Notes: generated by a model not told the origin, from the sequence alone. DNA of 64,000 nucleotides from Actinobacillus delphinicola (GCF_900638385.1 NZ_LR134510.1:372001-436000), one strand, 5' to 3'; shown: positions 1 through 9,622, numbered from the stretch's first letter. Numbers and translations are program-made.

Positions 1-1
1 C

Positions 2-124
2 GATAACGAGGGTGAAATGAATTTACATCAAACATTAAATTATCTCGGCAAACTCAATCAAAACCATTCTGAAATGCCGTGGCTTTTGAGTTTACAAACT
101 CATAAATTAGTCGGCATTGAATAA
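2..124 (+). CDS. 3' end of an unidentified protein gene (partial)
   Basis: An open frame enters from the left edge and codes for 40 residues ending in HKLVGIE before a TAA stop. A strong intrinsic terminator follows 4 bases later, which supports this being the real end of a plus-strand transcript. It is convergent with mfd. I do not recognise the protein from this fragment; no motif is visible. The frame is inferred from the uninterrupted reading and the terminator position only. Confidence 0.55.
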   Translation, partial: DNEGEMNLHQTLNYLGKLNQNHSEMPWLLSLQTHKLVGIE

Positions 125-128
125 TAAC

Positions 129-156
129 AAAGGACGGGAAACCGTCCTTTTTCTTT
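129..156 (+). terminator. Intrinsic terminator after the partial gene
   Basis: A nine-base stem AAAGGACGG / CCGTCCTTT with loop GAAA is followed by TTCTTT. It lies directly after the stop of the left-edge gene and before the convergent mfd. Confidence 0.9.
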
Positions 157-161
157 ACAAA

Positions 162-190
162 CACGCCTCAATTTTCCCCAAAATTTATGT
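162..190 (+). repeat. Copy of the dispersed 30-bp element, forward
   Basis: CACGCCTCAATTTTCC followed by an AAAATTTATGT tail matches the element described in the findings, with changes in the core. It lies between the terminator of the left-edge gene and the mfd stop codon. Confidence 0.75.
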
Positions 191-191
191 A

Positions 192-3100
192 CTATTTGAG
201 TGCAGCGAGGAGATCTTGCATAAACCGCAAACGGGCCTCCCGATTTTCCAAATCTTGCGTAAAGCGGAATTTTGTTTGCCCATCAAATCGATATACTTTA
301 GGGTCTTGCTGAATCAGTGCAAGGAACTTCATCGGATCAAGATCAGCATTCGGATAAAACTCAATAAAACCGCCTTTATCATTCATCTGAATCCGTTTAA
401 TCCCCATGTCCTTACTTTGCAAACGCAATAAAGCAATATTGAATAAGTTCTTCACAGGTTCTGGCAATAATCCAAAACGATCGATCAATTCAACTTTTAG
501 TTCATCAAGTTCTGCAGCACTTTCGGCACTCGCAATCCGTTTATAGAAAGATAACCGCATATTTACATCACCTAAATATTCTTTAGGAATTAAGGCAGGC
601 ATACCTAAATCAATTTCACTTTGGTTACCTGTTAATTCATTTAATGTCGGTTCTTTCCCACTTTGTAACGCTTTCACCGCATTTTCGAGCAGATCCATAT
701 AAAGACCAAAACCGATACTTTCAATTTGTCCGCTTTGCTCATCGCCAAGTAATTCCCCTGCTCCACGAATTTCTAAATCTTGTGTGGCTAATAAGAACCC
801 TGCACCGAGCGTATCAAGGCTTTCTAGTGCTTCTAAACGTTTACGTGCATCCGTACTCATTAATTTAGGCGGAGGCGTGAGCATGTAAGCATAAGCTTGA
901 TGATGAGAACGGCCGACTCGCCCACGTAATTGATGCAATTGTGCTAAACCGAATTTATCCGCACGTTCGATAATAATCGTATTCGCTGTTGGAATATCGA
1001 TTCCTGTTTCAATGATGGTTGAACAAACTAATACATTAAAGCGTTGATGATGGAAATCCGTCATCACGCGCTCTAATTCACGTTTATGCATTTGTCCATG
1101 TCCGACTATAACTCGTGCTTCTGGCACCAGTTTTGCGACTTCTTCGGCACAATTTTCAATACTTGCAACATCATTATGTAAATAATAAACTTGCCCACCA
1201 CGCATAATTTCACGCAAAATTGCCTCACGGATAAGATTATCGTCCTTTTCACGAACAAAGGTTTTCACGGTTAAACGGCGTGCGGGTGGCGTGGAGATGA
1301 TAGATAAATCACGAATCCCATTCATCGCCATATTCAACGTCCGTGGAATTGGCGTGGCGGTAAGCGTTAAAATATCAACATTCGCTCGCAACGCTTTAAT
1401 CGTTTCTTTTTGGCGTACACCGAATCGATGCTCTTCATCAATAATCAATAAACCAAGATCTTTAAATTTCACGTCTTCTTGCAGGACTTTATGTGTCCCC
1501 ACCAAAATATCGACCTTACCCTCTGCCAGATCCGCTAGAATTTGTTTTTCAGCTTTGCCTGAATTAAATCGTGATAACATTGCGACATTAATTGGCAGAT
1601 CCGCAAAACGATCACGGAACGTTTCATAATGCTGTTTGGCTAATAAGGTTGTTGGCACAAGCACTGCAACTTGTTTGTGATTCATCACCGCTAAAAAGGC
1701 AGCCCGAATTGCAACTTCCGTCTTACCGAACCCCACATCCCCACAGATCAAACGATCCATAGCTTTAGCTTGTGCCATATCACTGATGACAGCATCGATC
1801 GCACGTTTTTGATCATCGGTTTCCTCAAAAGGGAAACTTGCAGAAAATTGTTGGAAAGCCTCACGATCATATTCAAACGCAAAACCTTTTTTCAATTCAC
1901 GTTGTGCATAGACATCCAAAAGTTCTGCAGCAACATCTCGAATTTTCTCAATCGCTTTCGCTCTGGCTTTTGCCCAGTTATCACTTCCCAATTTATGTAA
2001 TGGCGCATGTTCTTCATTACCACCAACATAACGGCTAATTAAATGGAGATTGGCAACAGGCACATACAGTTTGGCATTATTAGCATATTCCAACATTAAA
2101 AATTCAGAGGAAATTCCCCCATTTTCCATAAAAACAAGTCCTTGATAACGCCCAATTCCCTGTTCTAAATGCACCACAGGTTGACCGATCTTTAACTCAG
2201 CCAGATTTCGAATTAGCGTATCTGGATTAACCGACATACTTTTGCGGTGACGATTTTGCACTTTTGCACCAAGTAAGGCACTTTCACAAATAAAAGCTAT
2301 CGGTTCATCATTTTCAATAATAAAGCTATATTCAAGCGGACTTATCCAAAGTGAATATTTCTCAGTAAGTTTTTCTAAATCCGTGATTTGTTTTAAACCT
2401 AATTTTAAAGGTGCTAATAGTTCTAAAAGTGTTTCACGACGCCCTGCACTTTCTGCGATAAATACTACTCGTCCTTTAAAATTATCTAAGAAATCAGAAA
2501 GTTCACGCAGCGGCTGTTTAGATTGAGCTTGTAGCGTAATATCAGGAACAGTCGCAACAGGTAAATTCTGTTGCTTAACGCTTTGGCGCAGCACTTTTTC
2601 TTGTTTGAAACTTAAGACAGGATACTGTTTTAACTGCTTATTGATCGTTTCCATTGAAAGCCATAGCACAGAAGGTGGCAATAATGGTCGCATCGGATCC
2701 ACACGACGACTTTCGTAACGTTTTTCCGCGTCTTGGTAAAAGAGTTCCCCTTTTTCTTGATTATCCATCCAGTTGATAAATAAGGTATTCGCTGGTAAAT
2801 AATCAAAAAAGCTTGCCATATGATCGAAGAATAACGGTTGCCAATATTCTATCCCAGCAACTAATGTCCCTTTGCTGACCTGTTGATAGATATGCTCAGG
2901 ATCACGGCGAATTTCAGGAAAATTTTGGCGAAAATTGAGGCGAAAAGTCTCAATGCCTTGATCGTTAATTGGGAACTCATGTGCGGGTAAAAGGCGAATT
3001 TCATCAATTTCTTGAGAAGTCCGCTGACTATCTACATCAAAAATCCGAATAGAATCCACTTCATCATCAAAAAAATCTAAACGATATGGTACGTCGCTTC

Positions 3101-3620
3101 CCATTGGAAAAAGATCGAGTAAGCCACCACGTAATGCATATTCCCCGTGTGATAACACTTGATCAACTGCACGATAGCCTGCTTTGGCGAGTTGTTGGCA
3201 TAGTTTCGTAAAATCTAGTTGCTCGCCTTTTTTGACTAAGAATACGTTTTGTTGCAAAAATTCTGGCGGTGCTAGACGTTGCATTAGCGTATTAATCGGT
3301 AGAATAAAAATCCCTGCTTTTGCCGTACGCAAAAAATATAATGCACTTAAGCGATGCGAGATAATATCTTGATGTGGACTAAAATTATCATACGGAAGCG
3401 TTTCCCAATCTGGAAATAAAACAATCGGTGTCGTAACCAGAGTTTCAAGAACCTTCTGTAATTGAATTGCGGTTTGAGTATCAGGCGTAACAACACAAAT
3501 CACACCTTGGTGGGTTTGGCTAGCTGTCGCAATAGCAAAACTGTCTGCACCACGTAAGGCATTTCCAAGAATTTTATGATCAGCAGCTGTTTGAGGGAGA
3601 GGGAATTTAAAATAATTCAT
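192..3620 (-). CDS. mfd: Transcription-repair coupling factor Mfd
   Basis: Mfd is an ATP-driven DNA translocase that dislodges RNA polymerase stalled at DNA lesions and recruits UvrA. The 1142-residue product has the UvrB-like N-terminal half (LFPDWETLPYD, the DLFPMGS region), the RNA-polymerase-interacting domain, and a RecG-like motor with Walker A GFGKTE near residue 632 and a DEEH box near 728, ending in the C-terminal UvrA-interaction domain. Length is close to the usual 1150. The open frame runs 43 codons further upstream, but that extension covers the fis terminator hairpin and is not conserved-looking, so I start at MNYFKFPLPQ (3620). The ribosome site before it is weak. Confidence 0.97.
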   Translation of the reverse strand: MNYFKFPLPQTAADHKILGNALRGADSFAIATASQTHQGVICVVTPDTQTAIQLQKVLETLVTTPIVLFPDWETLPYDNFSPHQDIISHRLSALYFLRTAKAGIFILPINTLMQRLAPPEFLQQNVFLVKKGEQLDFTKLCQQLAKAGYRAVDQVLSHGEYALRGGLLDLFPMGSDVPYRLDFFDDEVDSIRIFDVDSQRTSQEIDEIRLLPAHEFPINDQGIETFRLNFRQNFPEIRRDPEHIYQQVSKGTLVAGIEYWQPLFFDHMASFFDYLPANTLFINWMDNQEKGELFYQDAEKRYESRRVDPMRPLLPPSVLWLSMETINKQLKQYPVLSFKQEKVLRQSVKQQNLPVATVPDITLQAQSKQPLRELSDFLDNFKGRVVFIAESAGRRETLLELLAPLKLGLKQITDLEKLTEKYSLWISPLEYSFIIENDEPIAFICESALLGAKVQNRHRKSMSVNPDTLIRNLAELKIGQPVVHLEQGIGRYQGLVFMENGGISSEFLMLEYANNAKLYVPVANLHLISRYVGGNEEHAPLHKLGSDNWAKARAKAIEKIRDVAAELLDVYAQRELKKGFAFEYDREAFQQFSASFPFEETDDQKRAIDAVISDMAQAKAMDRLICGDVGFGKTEVAIRAAFLAVMNHKQVAVLVPTTLLAKQHYETFRDRFADLPINVAMLSRFNSGKAEKQILADLAEGKVDILVGTHKVLQEDVKFKDLGLLIIDEEHRFGVRQKETIKALRANVDILTLTATPIPRTLNMAMNGIRDLSIISTPPARRLTVKTFVREKDDNLIREAILREIMRGGQVYYLHNDVASIENCAEEVAKLVPEARVIVGHGQMHKRELERVMTDFHHQRFNVLVCSTIIETGIDIPTANTIIIERADKFGLAQLHQLRGRVGRSHHQAYAYMLTPPPKLMSTDARKRLEALESLDTLGAGFLLATQDLEIRGAGELLGDEQSGQIESIGFGLYMDLLENAVKALQSGKEPTLNELTGNQSEIDLGMPALIPKEYLGDVNMRLSFYKRIASAESAAELDELKVELIDRFGLLPEPVKNLFNIALLRLQSKDMGIKRIQMNDKGGFIEFYPNADLDPMKFLALIQQDPKVYRFDGQTKFRFTQDLENREARLRFMQDLLAALK

Positions 3621-3696
3621 CTTTTTTAATCTTATCGTAAGTCCAACATGATGAATCATTTTAGCACTATTCACGGAATGTCTTAATAATAGACAT

Positions 3697-3723
3697 AAAA
3701 AAACGCACTGTTTACACAGTGCG
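3697..3723 (-). terminator. Intrinsic terminator of dusB-fis
   Basis: Stem CGCACTGT / ACAGTGCG (3704-3711 and 3716-3723) with a four-base loop, followed on the minus strand by a run of seven T. It sits 23 bases after the fis stop. Confidence 0.9.
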
Positions 3724-3745
3724 CTGTCAAGAAACTGGTTTAAAA

Positions 3746-4042
3746 TCAACCCATTCCGTATTTTTTTAATTTTTTACGTAATGTACCGCGGTTGATACCA
3801 AGCATGTTTGCTGCACGAGTTTGGTTACCACGAGTATATTGCATAATCATATCTAACATTGGATGTTCAACTTCAGATAATACTAATTCGTAAAGATCAT
3901 CTACATCTTGACCATCTAATTGTGCTAGATAGTTTTTAACCGCAATTTTTACAGAATCGCGTAATGGTTTTTGAGTTACTTGTGATTGAGAATTTAACAC
4001 TGAAGTTGTTAATGCTTCAGTTGGATTACGTTGTTCTACCAT
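3746..4042 (-). CDS. fis: Nucleoid-associated DNA-binding protein Fis
   Basis: Fis bends DNA and regulates rRNA/tRNA promoters, recombination and replication. The product is 98 residues, exactly the length of the E. coli protein, with a C-terminal helix-turn-helix ([23 protein letters not shown]). Its start overlaps the end of dusB by 7 bases, so the two are co-translated in the order dusB then fis, as in enterobacteria. A terminator follows. Growth-phase and stringent control are expected from the GC-rich discriminator of the promoter upstream of dusB. Confidence 0.97.
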   Translation of the reverse strand: MVEQRNPTEALTTSVLNSQSQVTQKPLRDSVKIAVKNYLAQLDGQDVDDLYELVLSEVEHPMLDMIMQYTRGNQTRAANMLGINRGTLRKKLKKYGMG

Positions 4043-5019
4043 CGTTTCTTTTCCAAAATTTGTAATGTAAAAAAATTTTCTAATGCATCTAGTTGCTCCG
4101 CAGCACTTTCGATTGCATTAAAGCTATGCTTAAAATCAGTATCGGGTACAAGGCCATTTAAATACCAAGCAACGTGTTTACGTGCTATGCGATATCCTTT
4201 CGCTTCACCATAAAACTGATGAAGATCTTTAATATGCCGATATACCACTGCAAATTTTTGTTCTAAGTCTAACGCCTTTATCGTTTCGCCATGAGTCAGC
4301 TTTGCAACAACTTCTTGGAAAATCCAAGGATTTCCTAAGGCTGCTCGACCGATCATTACACCATCAGCTTGCGTATAATCTAACACGGCTAACGCTTGCT
4401 CTGCAGTTTGTATATCGCCATTAGCAATAACTGGCATACTCACTTGCGATTTTACCGCTTTAATATTCTCGTACTCCGCATGCCCATTAAATAAACAAGC
4501 TCTTGTTCGTCCATGAATAGTTAAAGCACTAATTCCCGCTTGCTCGGCAATCTTGGCAATTTCCACGCAATTCTGATTGTCTTTATTCCACCCTGTACGT
4601 ATTTTTAACGTAACTGGGACATCTACTGCCTTAACGACAGCGTGCAAAATCTCTTCCACCAATTTGGGATACTGCAATAATGCAGAACCTGCTAACTTGC
4701 GATTAACCTTTTTAGCAGGACACCCCATATTAATATCAATTAGATCTGCACCATATTGCACATTTACTTGTGCAGCTTGTGCCATTTCCTCAGGATCACT
4801 ACCAGCAATCTGCACGGCATTAATCTCTGAATCCGTGACACGGGCTAATCTTAACCTCGACTTTTCTGTGTGCCAAACTTGAGGGTTGCTAGACATCATT
4901 TCTGAAAATGTTAATCCAGCTCCAAACTCACTACACAATTGTCGAAAAGGTTGATCTGTAATGCCTGCCATTGGTGCTAAAAAAACAGGATTCCGTAATT
5001 GATAACAACCAATTCGCAT
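4036..5019 (-). CDS. dusB: tRNA-dihydrouridine synthase B
   Basis: This FMN enzyme uses NADPH to reduce uridine to dihydrouridine in the tRNA D-loop. The 327-residue protein opens with the FMN-barrel segment [13 protein letters not shown] and carries the [19 protein letters not shown] motif with the catalytic Cys near residue 100. Later segments TIHGRTR and ANGDI..A are typical of the Dus family. It is first in an operon with fis and overlaps it. A separate in-family alternative (DusA or DusC) is unlikely because of the fis linkage. Confidence 0.96.
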   Translation of the reverse strand: MRIGCYQLRNPVFLAPMAGITDQPFRQLCSEFGAGLTFSEMMSSNPQVWHTEKSRLRLARVTDSEINAVQIAGSDPEEMAQAAQVNVQYGADLIDINMGCPAKKVNRKLAGSALLQYPKLVEEILHAVVKAVDVPVTLKIRTGWNKDNQNCVEIAKIAEQAGISALTIHGRTRACLFNGHAEYENIKAVKSQVSMPVIANGDIQTAEQALAVLDYTQADGVMIGRAALGNPWIFQEVVAKLTHGETIKALDLEQKFAVVYRHIKDLHQFYGEAKGYRIARKHVAWYLNGLVPDTDFKHSFNAIESAAEQLDALENFFTLQILEKKRW

Positions 5020-5095
5020 TTCATTTCCCCCTATTTAAGAAGAAGAATAGCAACCTCATAAGGGTTGCTATTTCGTCGTATTTTAGCCTAACGGC

Positions 5096-5133
5096 AAGGC
5101 CCGTTATAATACGCATTTTTAGACAATTTGCAA
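5096..5133 (-). promoter_or_regulatory. dusB-fis promoter with GC-rich discriminator
   Basis: On the minus strand TTGCAA (5128-5133) is separated by 16 bases from TATTAT (5106-5111), followed by AACGGGCCTT. A GC-rich stretch between the -10 box and the start site is the hallmark of stringently controlled promoters such as fis in E. coli. Upstream sequence is AT-rich. The start site is inferred near 5098. Confidence 0.65.
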
Positions 5134-5351
5134 AGCATATTATTTAGACAAACAGGATTTTTTTTTAAAATCTTGTTTATTTTTTGTTAAAATCGTGTAA
5201 ATTTATAAACTTTACCTCTAATTTAACTACAAATAATTAGTTTACATTACTTCTCAAAATAAATTTTAATTCCTCACTTTTCTATTTCTAAAGTTTCCTA
5301 AAAGTAAACTACTATAGACTACTTATTAGTCTATTTTGCTTATTTATGTAC

Positions 5352-5395
5352 AAACCCCTGATTCCTATAAAAACACCTATAAAAATCAGGGATTT
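5352..5395 (-). terminator. Probable terminator of der
   Basis: Imperfect inverted repeat AAACCCCTGATT (5352-5363) and AATCAGGGATTT (5384-5395) with a 20-base loop, located 29 bases beyond the der stop. The T-rich tail on the minus strand is modest. Confidence 0.6.
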
Positions 5396-5423
5396 GTTTA
5401 ATTTCTAAAATGTTAACTTTTTG

Positions 5424-6950
5424 TTATCGTTTATTTTTCTTAATAAATTTCATCAAACGCTTACGCTTACGCAATTGCGTTGGTGTTAATTTATTACGAC
5501 GACCTGCAAATGGATTATCACCTTCTTGGAATAATAAACGAATTGGTGTACCAATAACTTTCAAACTTTTACGGAAATAATTTGAAAGATAACGTTTATA
5601 GCTTTCAGGCAATTTATCCATTTGGTTACCGTGAATCACAATAATTGGTGGATTATAACCACCTGGGTGAGCGTATTTAAGTTTAATGCGACGACCATTT
5701 GCAAGTGGTGGCTGATGTTCTTCAGTTGCCATCTGCAAAATACGTGTGAGCATAGAAGTTGTCATTTTTTGAGTTGCGCATGCATAAGCTTCTTTGATTG
5801 AACCAAACAAGTTACCTACGCCACTTCCATGCAATGCAGAAATAAAATGCACACGAGCAAAATCTAAGAAACCAAGACGACGATCAAGTTCAGATTTCAC
5901 TTGATCTTTAATATCTTGATCTAGCCCATCCCATTTATTGACCACGATTACTAATGATTTACCCGCATTTAGAATAAAACCGAGTAAAGAAAGATCTTGA
6001 TCCGAGATCCCTTCCCGAGCATCAATTGTTAATAACACCACGTTTGCGTCTTGAATCGCTTGAAGGGTTTTAATTACAGAGAATTTTTCAACAGCTAAGT
6101 GTACTTTACCACGTTTACGCACACCAGCTGTATCAATTAAGGTATAGGCTTGACCATCACGCTCCATCGGAATATAGATACTGTCACGTGTTGTACCTGG
6201 CATATCGTATACCACAACACGATCTTCCCCGAGAATGCGGTTAGTTAATGTCGATTTACCCACATTTGGACGTCCAACAATCGCAATTTTAATATTTTTA
6301 TCTTGCTCTTCTTGTTCCGCTTCAAGGGCTTCATCAAGCATTTCTGCATCGGCTTCGTTTTCAACGTCAAAATCTTTTGACCATTCATCTTGTTCTGCCT
6401 GATCAATATTTTCTTCGTTTTCCTCGGATGACTCTTCAGATGTGTCATTTTTTTCAGCTAATGGGGCTAATAAATTTTCAATTAAATTATTTACACCACG
6501 CCCTTGGCTCGCTGCGATCTGTGCCATTTCCCCCAATCCTAATGCATAAAATTCAGCACAATGAGAATCAGCATCAATCCCATCAATTTTATTTGCAACA
6601 AGAATGGTAGTTTTATTTTGGCGTTGACGTAAATATTGGGCGATACCAATATCAGCTGGCATTAGCCCCGCACGCGCGTCAACAAGGAACAATACAATAT
6701 CTGCTTCTTCAATCGCTTGGAGAGATTGTTCAGCCATTTTTTCTTCAACACCTTCTTCGCTCCCATCAATACCACCAGTATCAATCACGAGAAAGTCATA
6801 ACCATTTACATTTGCGTGACCATATTTACGATCACGTGTTAAACCTGGGAAATCCGCGACTAACGCATCACGTGTGCGCGTTAAGCGATTGAACAGGGTT
6901 GATTTCCCTACATTTGGACGCCCAACTAGCGCCACCACAGGCATATTCAT
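5424..6950 (-). CDS. der: Ribosome assembly GTPase Der (EngA)
   Basis: Der is a double GTPase needed for 50S subunit maturation. Two G domains are visible, each with a [10 protein letters not shown]-loop (near residues 8-16 and 229), and DTGG / DTAG switch motifs, followed by a KH-like domain with a basic tail. The G domains are joined by an acidic Glu/Asp-rich linker of about 50 residues. I start at 6950 ([10 protein letters not shown]), because GAGG sits 5 bases before it; the frame extends 8 codons further upstream, and an internal ATG at 6944 is a less well spaced alternative. Product 508 residues, slightly longer than the E. coli 490. Confidence 0.95.
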   Translation of the reverse strand: MNMPVVALVGRPNVGKSTLFNRLTRTRDALVADFPGLTRDRKYGHANVNGYDFLVIDTGGIDGSEEGVEEKMAEQSLQAIEEADIVLFLVDARAGLMPADIGIAQYLRQRQNKTTILVANKIDGIDADSHCAEFYALGLGEMAQIAASQGRGVNNLIENLLAPLAEKNDTSEESSEENEENIDQAEQDEWSKDFDVENEADAEMLDEALEAEQEEQDKNIKIAIVGRPNVGKSTLTNRILGEDRVVVYDMPGTTRDSIYIPMERDGQAYTLIDTAGVRKRGKVHLAVEKFSVIKTLQAIQDANVVLLTIDAREGISDQDLSLLGFILNAGKSLVIVVNKWDGLDQDIKDQVKSELDRRLGFLDFARVHFISALHGSGVGNLFGSIKEAYACATQKMTTSMLTRILQMATEEHQPPLANGRRIKLKYAHPGGYNPPIIVIHGNQMDKLPESYKRYLSNYFRKSLKVIGTPIRLLFQEGDNPFAGRRNKLTPTQLRKRKRLMKFIKKNKR

Positions 6951-7076
6951 AGAAACCTCATTAATAAAATTCATTAAATATAATGGATAAATGGTTCATT
7001 ATAGCGGAAAGTTCCCCTATCTATCCAAAAAAGATCATGATATTGTCTAAATTTAAGTAAAAACTAGAGGTAAAAC

Positions 7077-7847
7077 TTAATTTTTGCGTGCTTTCACAAA
7101 TAAAAGCACGGGACGATGAGCAAGATCTTTGAAATTTTCTTGCCATTCAGGCTCATTTTGCAACATCGGCTCACGCATTTCTTCTATCGTAAACCCTGCA
7201 GAAATTAAGTCATTAATAATGGTAGAAACTGTACGATGATAGGTTTTAAACGGTTTTTTAAACCAATTTCTGTCGCGCTCCCCTTCTTCACGATAATAAT
7301 TTAAACGATAAGCAAGCGGGCGTTTCTGTTCATCTTTTTGCCAACGATCCCCATCTTTATGACATGTAACGATTGGGTGCTCTTGAGAAAAGACTAGTGT
7401 TCCTCCTGTTTTCAATTGTTGCGTAATTTTCTTTAATAAATCAGGAAAATTGGCAATGTAATGGAAAGCAAATGAGCTAGTGATAACATCCATCAGCGGT
7501 AAATGTAATTCATCAAATTTTTCCATCGGACACTGATTTAACGAAAACGTTTCTTTTTCATCACGCCCCGATTTTCCACAAAATTTATGTAAATTTTCTT
7601 GCGCTACACTCAACATAGCCTCAGATAAATCTACGCCTGCTAAAAAATCCGCACCATTTTTCAAATAAAGGGCTAAATGTTCTCCCATGCCACAACCTAA
7701 GTCTAAGACACGTTTATTTGTAAGGTTAGGTACCATTTCTAACATCGTTTTCTTTTCAACGATTTCATTCAAACTGTGCGGATTTTGGCGTAATTTTTGG
7801 TATAGCTTAAAAAATTCTTCTTCGTCATAAACTGATTTTTGTTGCAT
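7077..7847 (-). CDS. Class I SAM-dependent methyltransferase
   Basis: The 256-residue protein has a SAM-binding motif VLDLGCGMGEH at residues 47-57 and an acidic post-motif GVDLSEAM, followed by the CPMEKFDELHLP and SFAFHYIANF segments typical of small-molecule methyltransferases of the UbiE/Methyltransf_11 type. The substrate cannot be told. It begins 9 bases after the mtr stop with ribosome site AAGGA, so it is probably co-transcribed with mtr. Residues about 87-96 (HKFCGKSGRD) are encoded by a copy of the dispersed 30-bp element. Confidence 0.85.
   Translation of the reverse strand: MQQKSVYDEEEFFKLYQKLRQNPHSLNEIVEKKTMLEMVPNLTNKRVLDLGCGMGEHLALYLKNGADFLAGVDLSEAMLSVAQENLHKFCGKSGRDEKETFSLNQCPMEKFDELHLPLMDVITSSFAFHYIANFPDLLKKITQQLKTGGTLVFSQEHPIVTCHKDGDRWQKDEQKRPLAYRLNYYREEGERDRNWFKKPFKTYHRTVSTIINDLISAGFTIEEMREPMLQNEPEWQENFKDLAHRPVLLFVKARKN
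7561..7590 (+). repeat. Copy of the dispersed 30-bp element inside the methyltransferase gene
   Basis: TCACGCCCCGATTTTCC followed by ACAAAATTTATGT, on the strand opposite to the gene. It keeps the reading frame open and encodes the peptide KFCGKSGR, almost the same peptide as the copy inside tyrP. Confidence 0.9.
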
Positions 7848-7856
7848 GGGTCTTCC

Positions 7857-9107
7857 TTATCCTGTAAAAATCGGCAAAAGGTGAAACTGTTGCGCAATTT
7901 GTGCAAAAATATTTAGCATAGCGAAAACAATAATAAAATAAATAATAAAATTACCACCATACACTTGGTAACGTGGCGGATTAAATTTCTTACGTGCTGC
8001 TTTAACCAATAGCGCAGGTACAATCCCTGTCCACACCGTTGCAGCCAGCCCAGCATATCCAATCGCCATGACAAATCCGTATGGAAATAATAGACTCAGA
8101 ATAAGCGGTGGCAAGAAACTTATCATACAAATCTTAATGCGTTCACGCTTAGTATTATCAGATAATTTAAACAAGTCGCTAATATAATCAAAAAGCCCTA
8201 GTGTTACGCCTAAAAATGAGCTAGCAATCGCCATATAAGCAAAAAAACGTAAAGCAATAGTTAGCGTTTCGACCTTAATCATGTTTGAAAGTGCGGTTAA
8301 TAATGCATGAATATCACCATTTTTCGCAATAACAGGTGCAAAATCAGCACGTGGCAAGTTACCCTGTACTGCTAATTGCCATAACAAATAAATCACTAAC
8401 GAAAGCCCTGTTCCTAAAAAAATAACCTTCGCTACGCGCTTTCCATCTCGACGATAATACTTCACCAAACTCGGTACATTGCCATGAAATCCAAAAGATA
8501 CTAAACATACAGGTAATGCACCAAGAATATAGGGGTAATAATGTTCGTTCGCTGGCGATAAGGTATTAAATAAAATCGTTGCTTTCGCCGATGCGATCAA
8601 ACCTAAACTTGAATATAAAAAGGCTATCACCATCCCACCTAGCAAAATGACATTAAACCTATCCACTGCTTTGGTAGATATCCAAACAAAAAACCCGAGT
8701 CCAAAACAAAAAATAAGGGAGCCTATACTCCGTGGTATGGGTAACGTAGGAAAAAGATGCTGTAATAATGCTTGCGTCATTCCTCCACCTGAGGTCACAT
8801 AAGCATAGGTTAAAATATAAAGAACAAAGGCAATCGAGAGTCCCGTAATCCAATTCCAATGATCCCCTAATAGATCTTTTACAATAGTAGGAAAACTCGC
8901 CCCCTTGGGATAATGAAGATTCGCCTCAAGGATCATTAATCCCGATGTCATCATACAAAACCAGGTATAAACAAGTAAAATTACTGATCCAATAAACCAA
9001 ACACCTGCCATTGAAGTAGGATTTGCCAACATTCCTGCACCAACAGTTGTTCCCGTGATGATCATTATTCCGCCTAATAATGACGGTTTGCGAGTATCTT
9101 TGTTCAT
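7857..9107 (-). CDS. mtr: Tryptophan-specific permease Mtr
   Basis: Mtr is a proton-driven tryptophan importer of the aromatic amino acid permease family with about eleven membrane helices. The 416-residue product matches the family throughout: SLLGGIMIITGTTVGAGM at the start, TWFCMMTSGLMILEANL, SFGFHGNVPSLVKYY, and SSFLGVTLGLFDY. These fit Mtr better than TyrP or TnaB, and the trp operator directly upstream supports the tryptophan assignment. It leads a probable two-gene unit with the downstream methyltransferase. Confidence 0.93.
   Translation of the reverse strand: MNKDTRKPSLLGGIMIITGTTVGAGMLANPTSMAGVWFIGSVILLVYTWFCMMTSGLMILEANLHYPKGASFPTIVKDLLGDHWNWITGLSIAFVLYILTYAYVTSGGGMTQALLQHLFPTLPIPRSIGSLIFCFGLGFFVWISTKAVDRFNVILLGGMVIAFLYSSLGLIASAKATILFNTLSPANEHYYPYILGALPVCLVSFGFHGNVPSLVKYYRRDGKRVAKVIFLGTGLSLVIYLLWQLAVQGNLPRADFAPVIAKNGDIHALLTALSNMIKVETLTIALRFFAYMAIASSFLGVTLGLFDYISDLFKLSDNTKRERIKICMISFLPPLILSLLFPYGFVMAIGYAGLAATVWTGIVPALLVKAARKKFNPPRYQVYGGNFIIYFIIVFAMLNIFAQIAQQFHLLPIFTG
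8289..8297 (+). other. Haemophilus-type uptake signal core
   Basis: An exact AAGTGCGGT followed by TAATAATG, inside mtr. This is one of only two exact copies I found by reading the window. Confidence 0.7.
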
Positions 9108-9136
9108 TTACTACCTACCCTATTGTTTATTACTTT

Positions 9137-9161
9137 GTACTAGTTTACTAGTACAATTATA
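9137..9161 (-). promoter_or_regulatory. TrpR operator and -10 box of mtr
   Basis: GTACTAGTTTACTAGTAC at 9137-9154 differs by one base from the symmetrical E. coli trp operator GTACTAGTTAACTAGTAC. A perfect TATAAT on the minus strand (9156-9161) lies just upstream, so the operator covers the expected start site of mtr transcription. Repression by tryptophan-bound TrpR is the obvious inference. No convincing -35 box is seen. Confidence 0.88.
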
Positions 9162-9321
9162 AAAAACAATCTTTTTTGGCTCTTTAATTAGATAAAATAA
9201 TACTTAAAAGGAGTAAATTTATATCTTTAAAAGGTTTAAAATGTTAATTAGAAGGTAAAATATTAAATTCTTTACTATATAGGAATCTAAGGAATTAAGA
9301 AGTGCAATGCGGAATCTGAAA

Positions 9322-9398
9322 TGGCGCACCCAAGAGGAGTCGAACCTCTAACCGCTCGGTTCGTAGCCGAGTACTCTATCCAATTGAGCTATGGGTAC
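9322..9398 (-). tRNA. tRNA-Arg(ACG), copy 1
   Basis: 77 bases including encoded CCA. Anticodon ACG in the loop CTACGAA; D-arm GCTCAATTGGATAGAGT; T-arm GAGGTTCGACTCCTC. It reads CGU, CGC and CGA codons after TadA converts A34 to inosine. The acceptor stem starts GUACCCA and so has a U2-G71 wobble that the other three copies do not have. Confidence 0.97.
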
Positions 9399-9421
9399 GT
9401 ATCATAAAATCTATTTTGAAA

Positions 9422-9498
9422 TGGCGCACCCAAGAGGAGTCGAACCTCTAACCGCTCGGTTCGTAGCCGAGTACTCTATCCAATTGAGCTATGGGTGC
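9422..9498 (-). tRNA. tRNA-Arg(ACG), copy 2
   Basis: Identical to copy 1 except for position 2 of the acceptor stem, which restores a perfect GCACCCA / UGGGUGC stem. It lies exactly 100 bases from copy 1, and the 23-base spacer is identical as well. Confidence 0.98.
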
Positions 9499-9521
9499 GT
9501 ATCATAAAATCTATTTTGAAA

Positions 9522-9598
9522 TGGCGCACCCAAGAGGAGTCGAACCTCTAACCGCTCGGTTCGTAGCCGAGTACTCTATCCAATTGAGCTATGGGTGC
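9522..9598 (-). tRNA. tRNA-Arg(ACG), copy 3
   Basis: Same sequence as copy 2, again at a 100-base period with a conserved spacer on its downstream side, which indicates tandem duplication of a tRNA-plus-spacer unit. Confidence 0.98.
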
Positions 9599-9622
9599 GT
9601 ATCATTAAAACCAATTTTTAAA

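Larger units (their letters stand above)
5020..5423. other. 404-bp intergenic region between dusB and der
   Basis: It holds the dusB-fis promoter (5096-5133), a leader hairpin ATAGCAACC / GGTTGCTAT at about 5048-5072 in the dusB untranslated region, and the der terminator (5352-5395). The remaining stretch, about 5140-5350, is very AT-rich and I see no gene in it; part of it could act as an UP element for the dusB-fis promoter. Confidence 0.7.

Noticed and set aside
3621-3749. 43-codon N-terminal extension of Mfd
   Set aside because: It runs through the fis terminator hairpin and does not match Mfd proteins.
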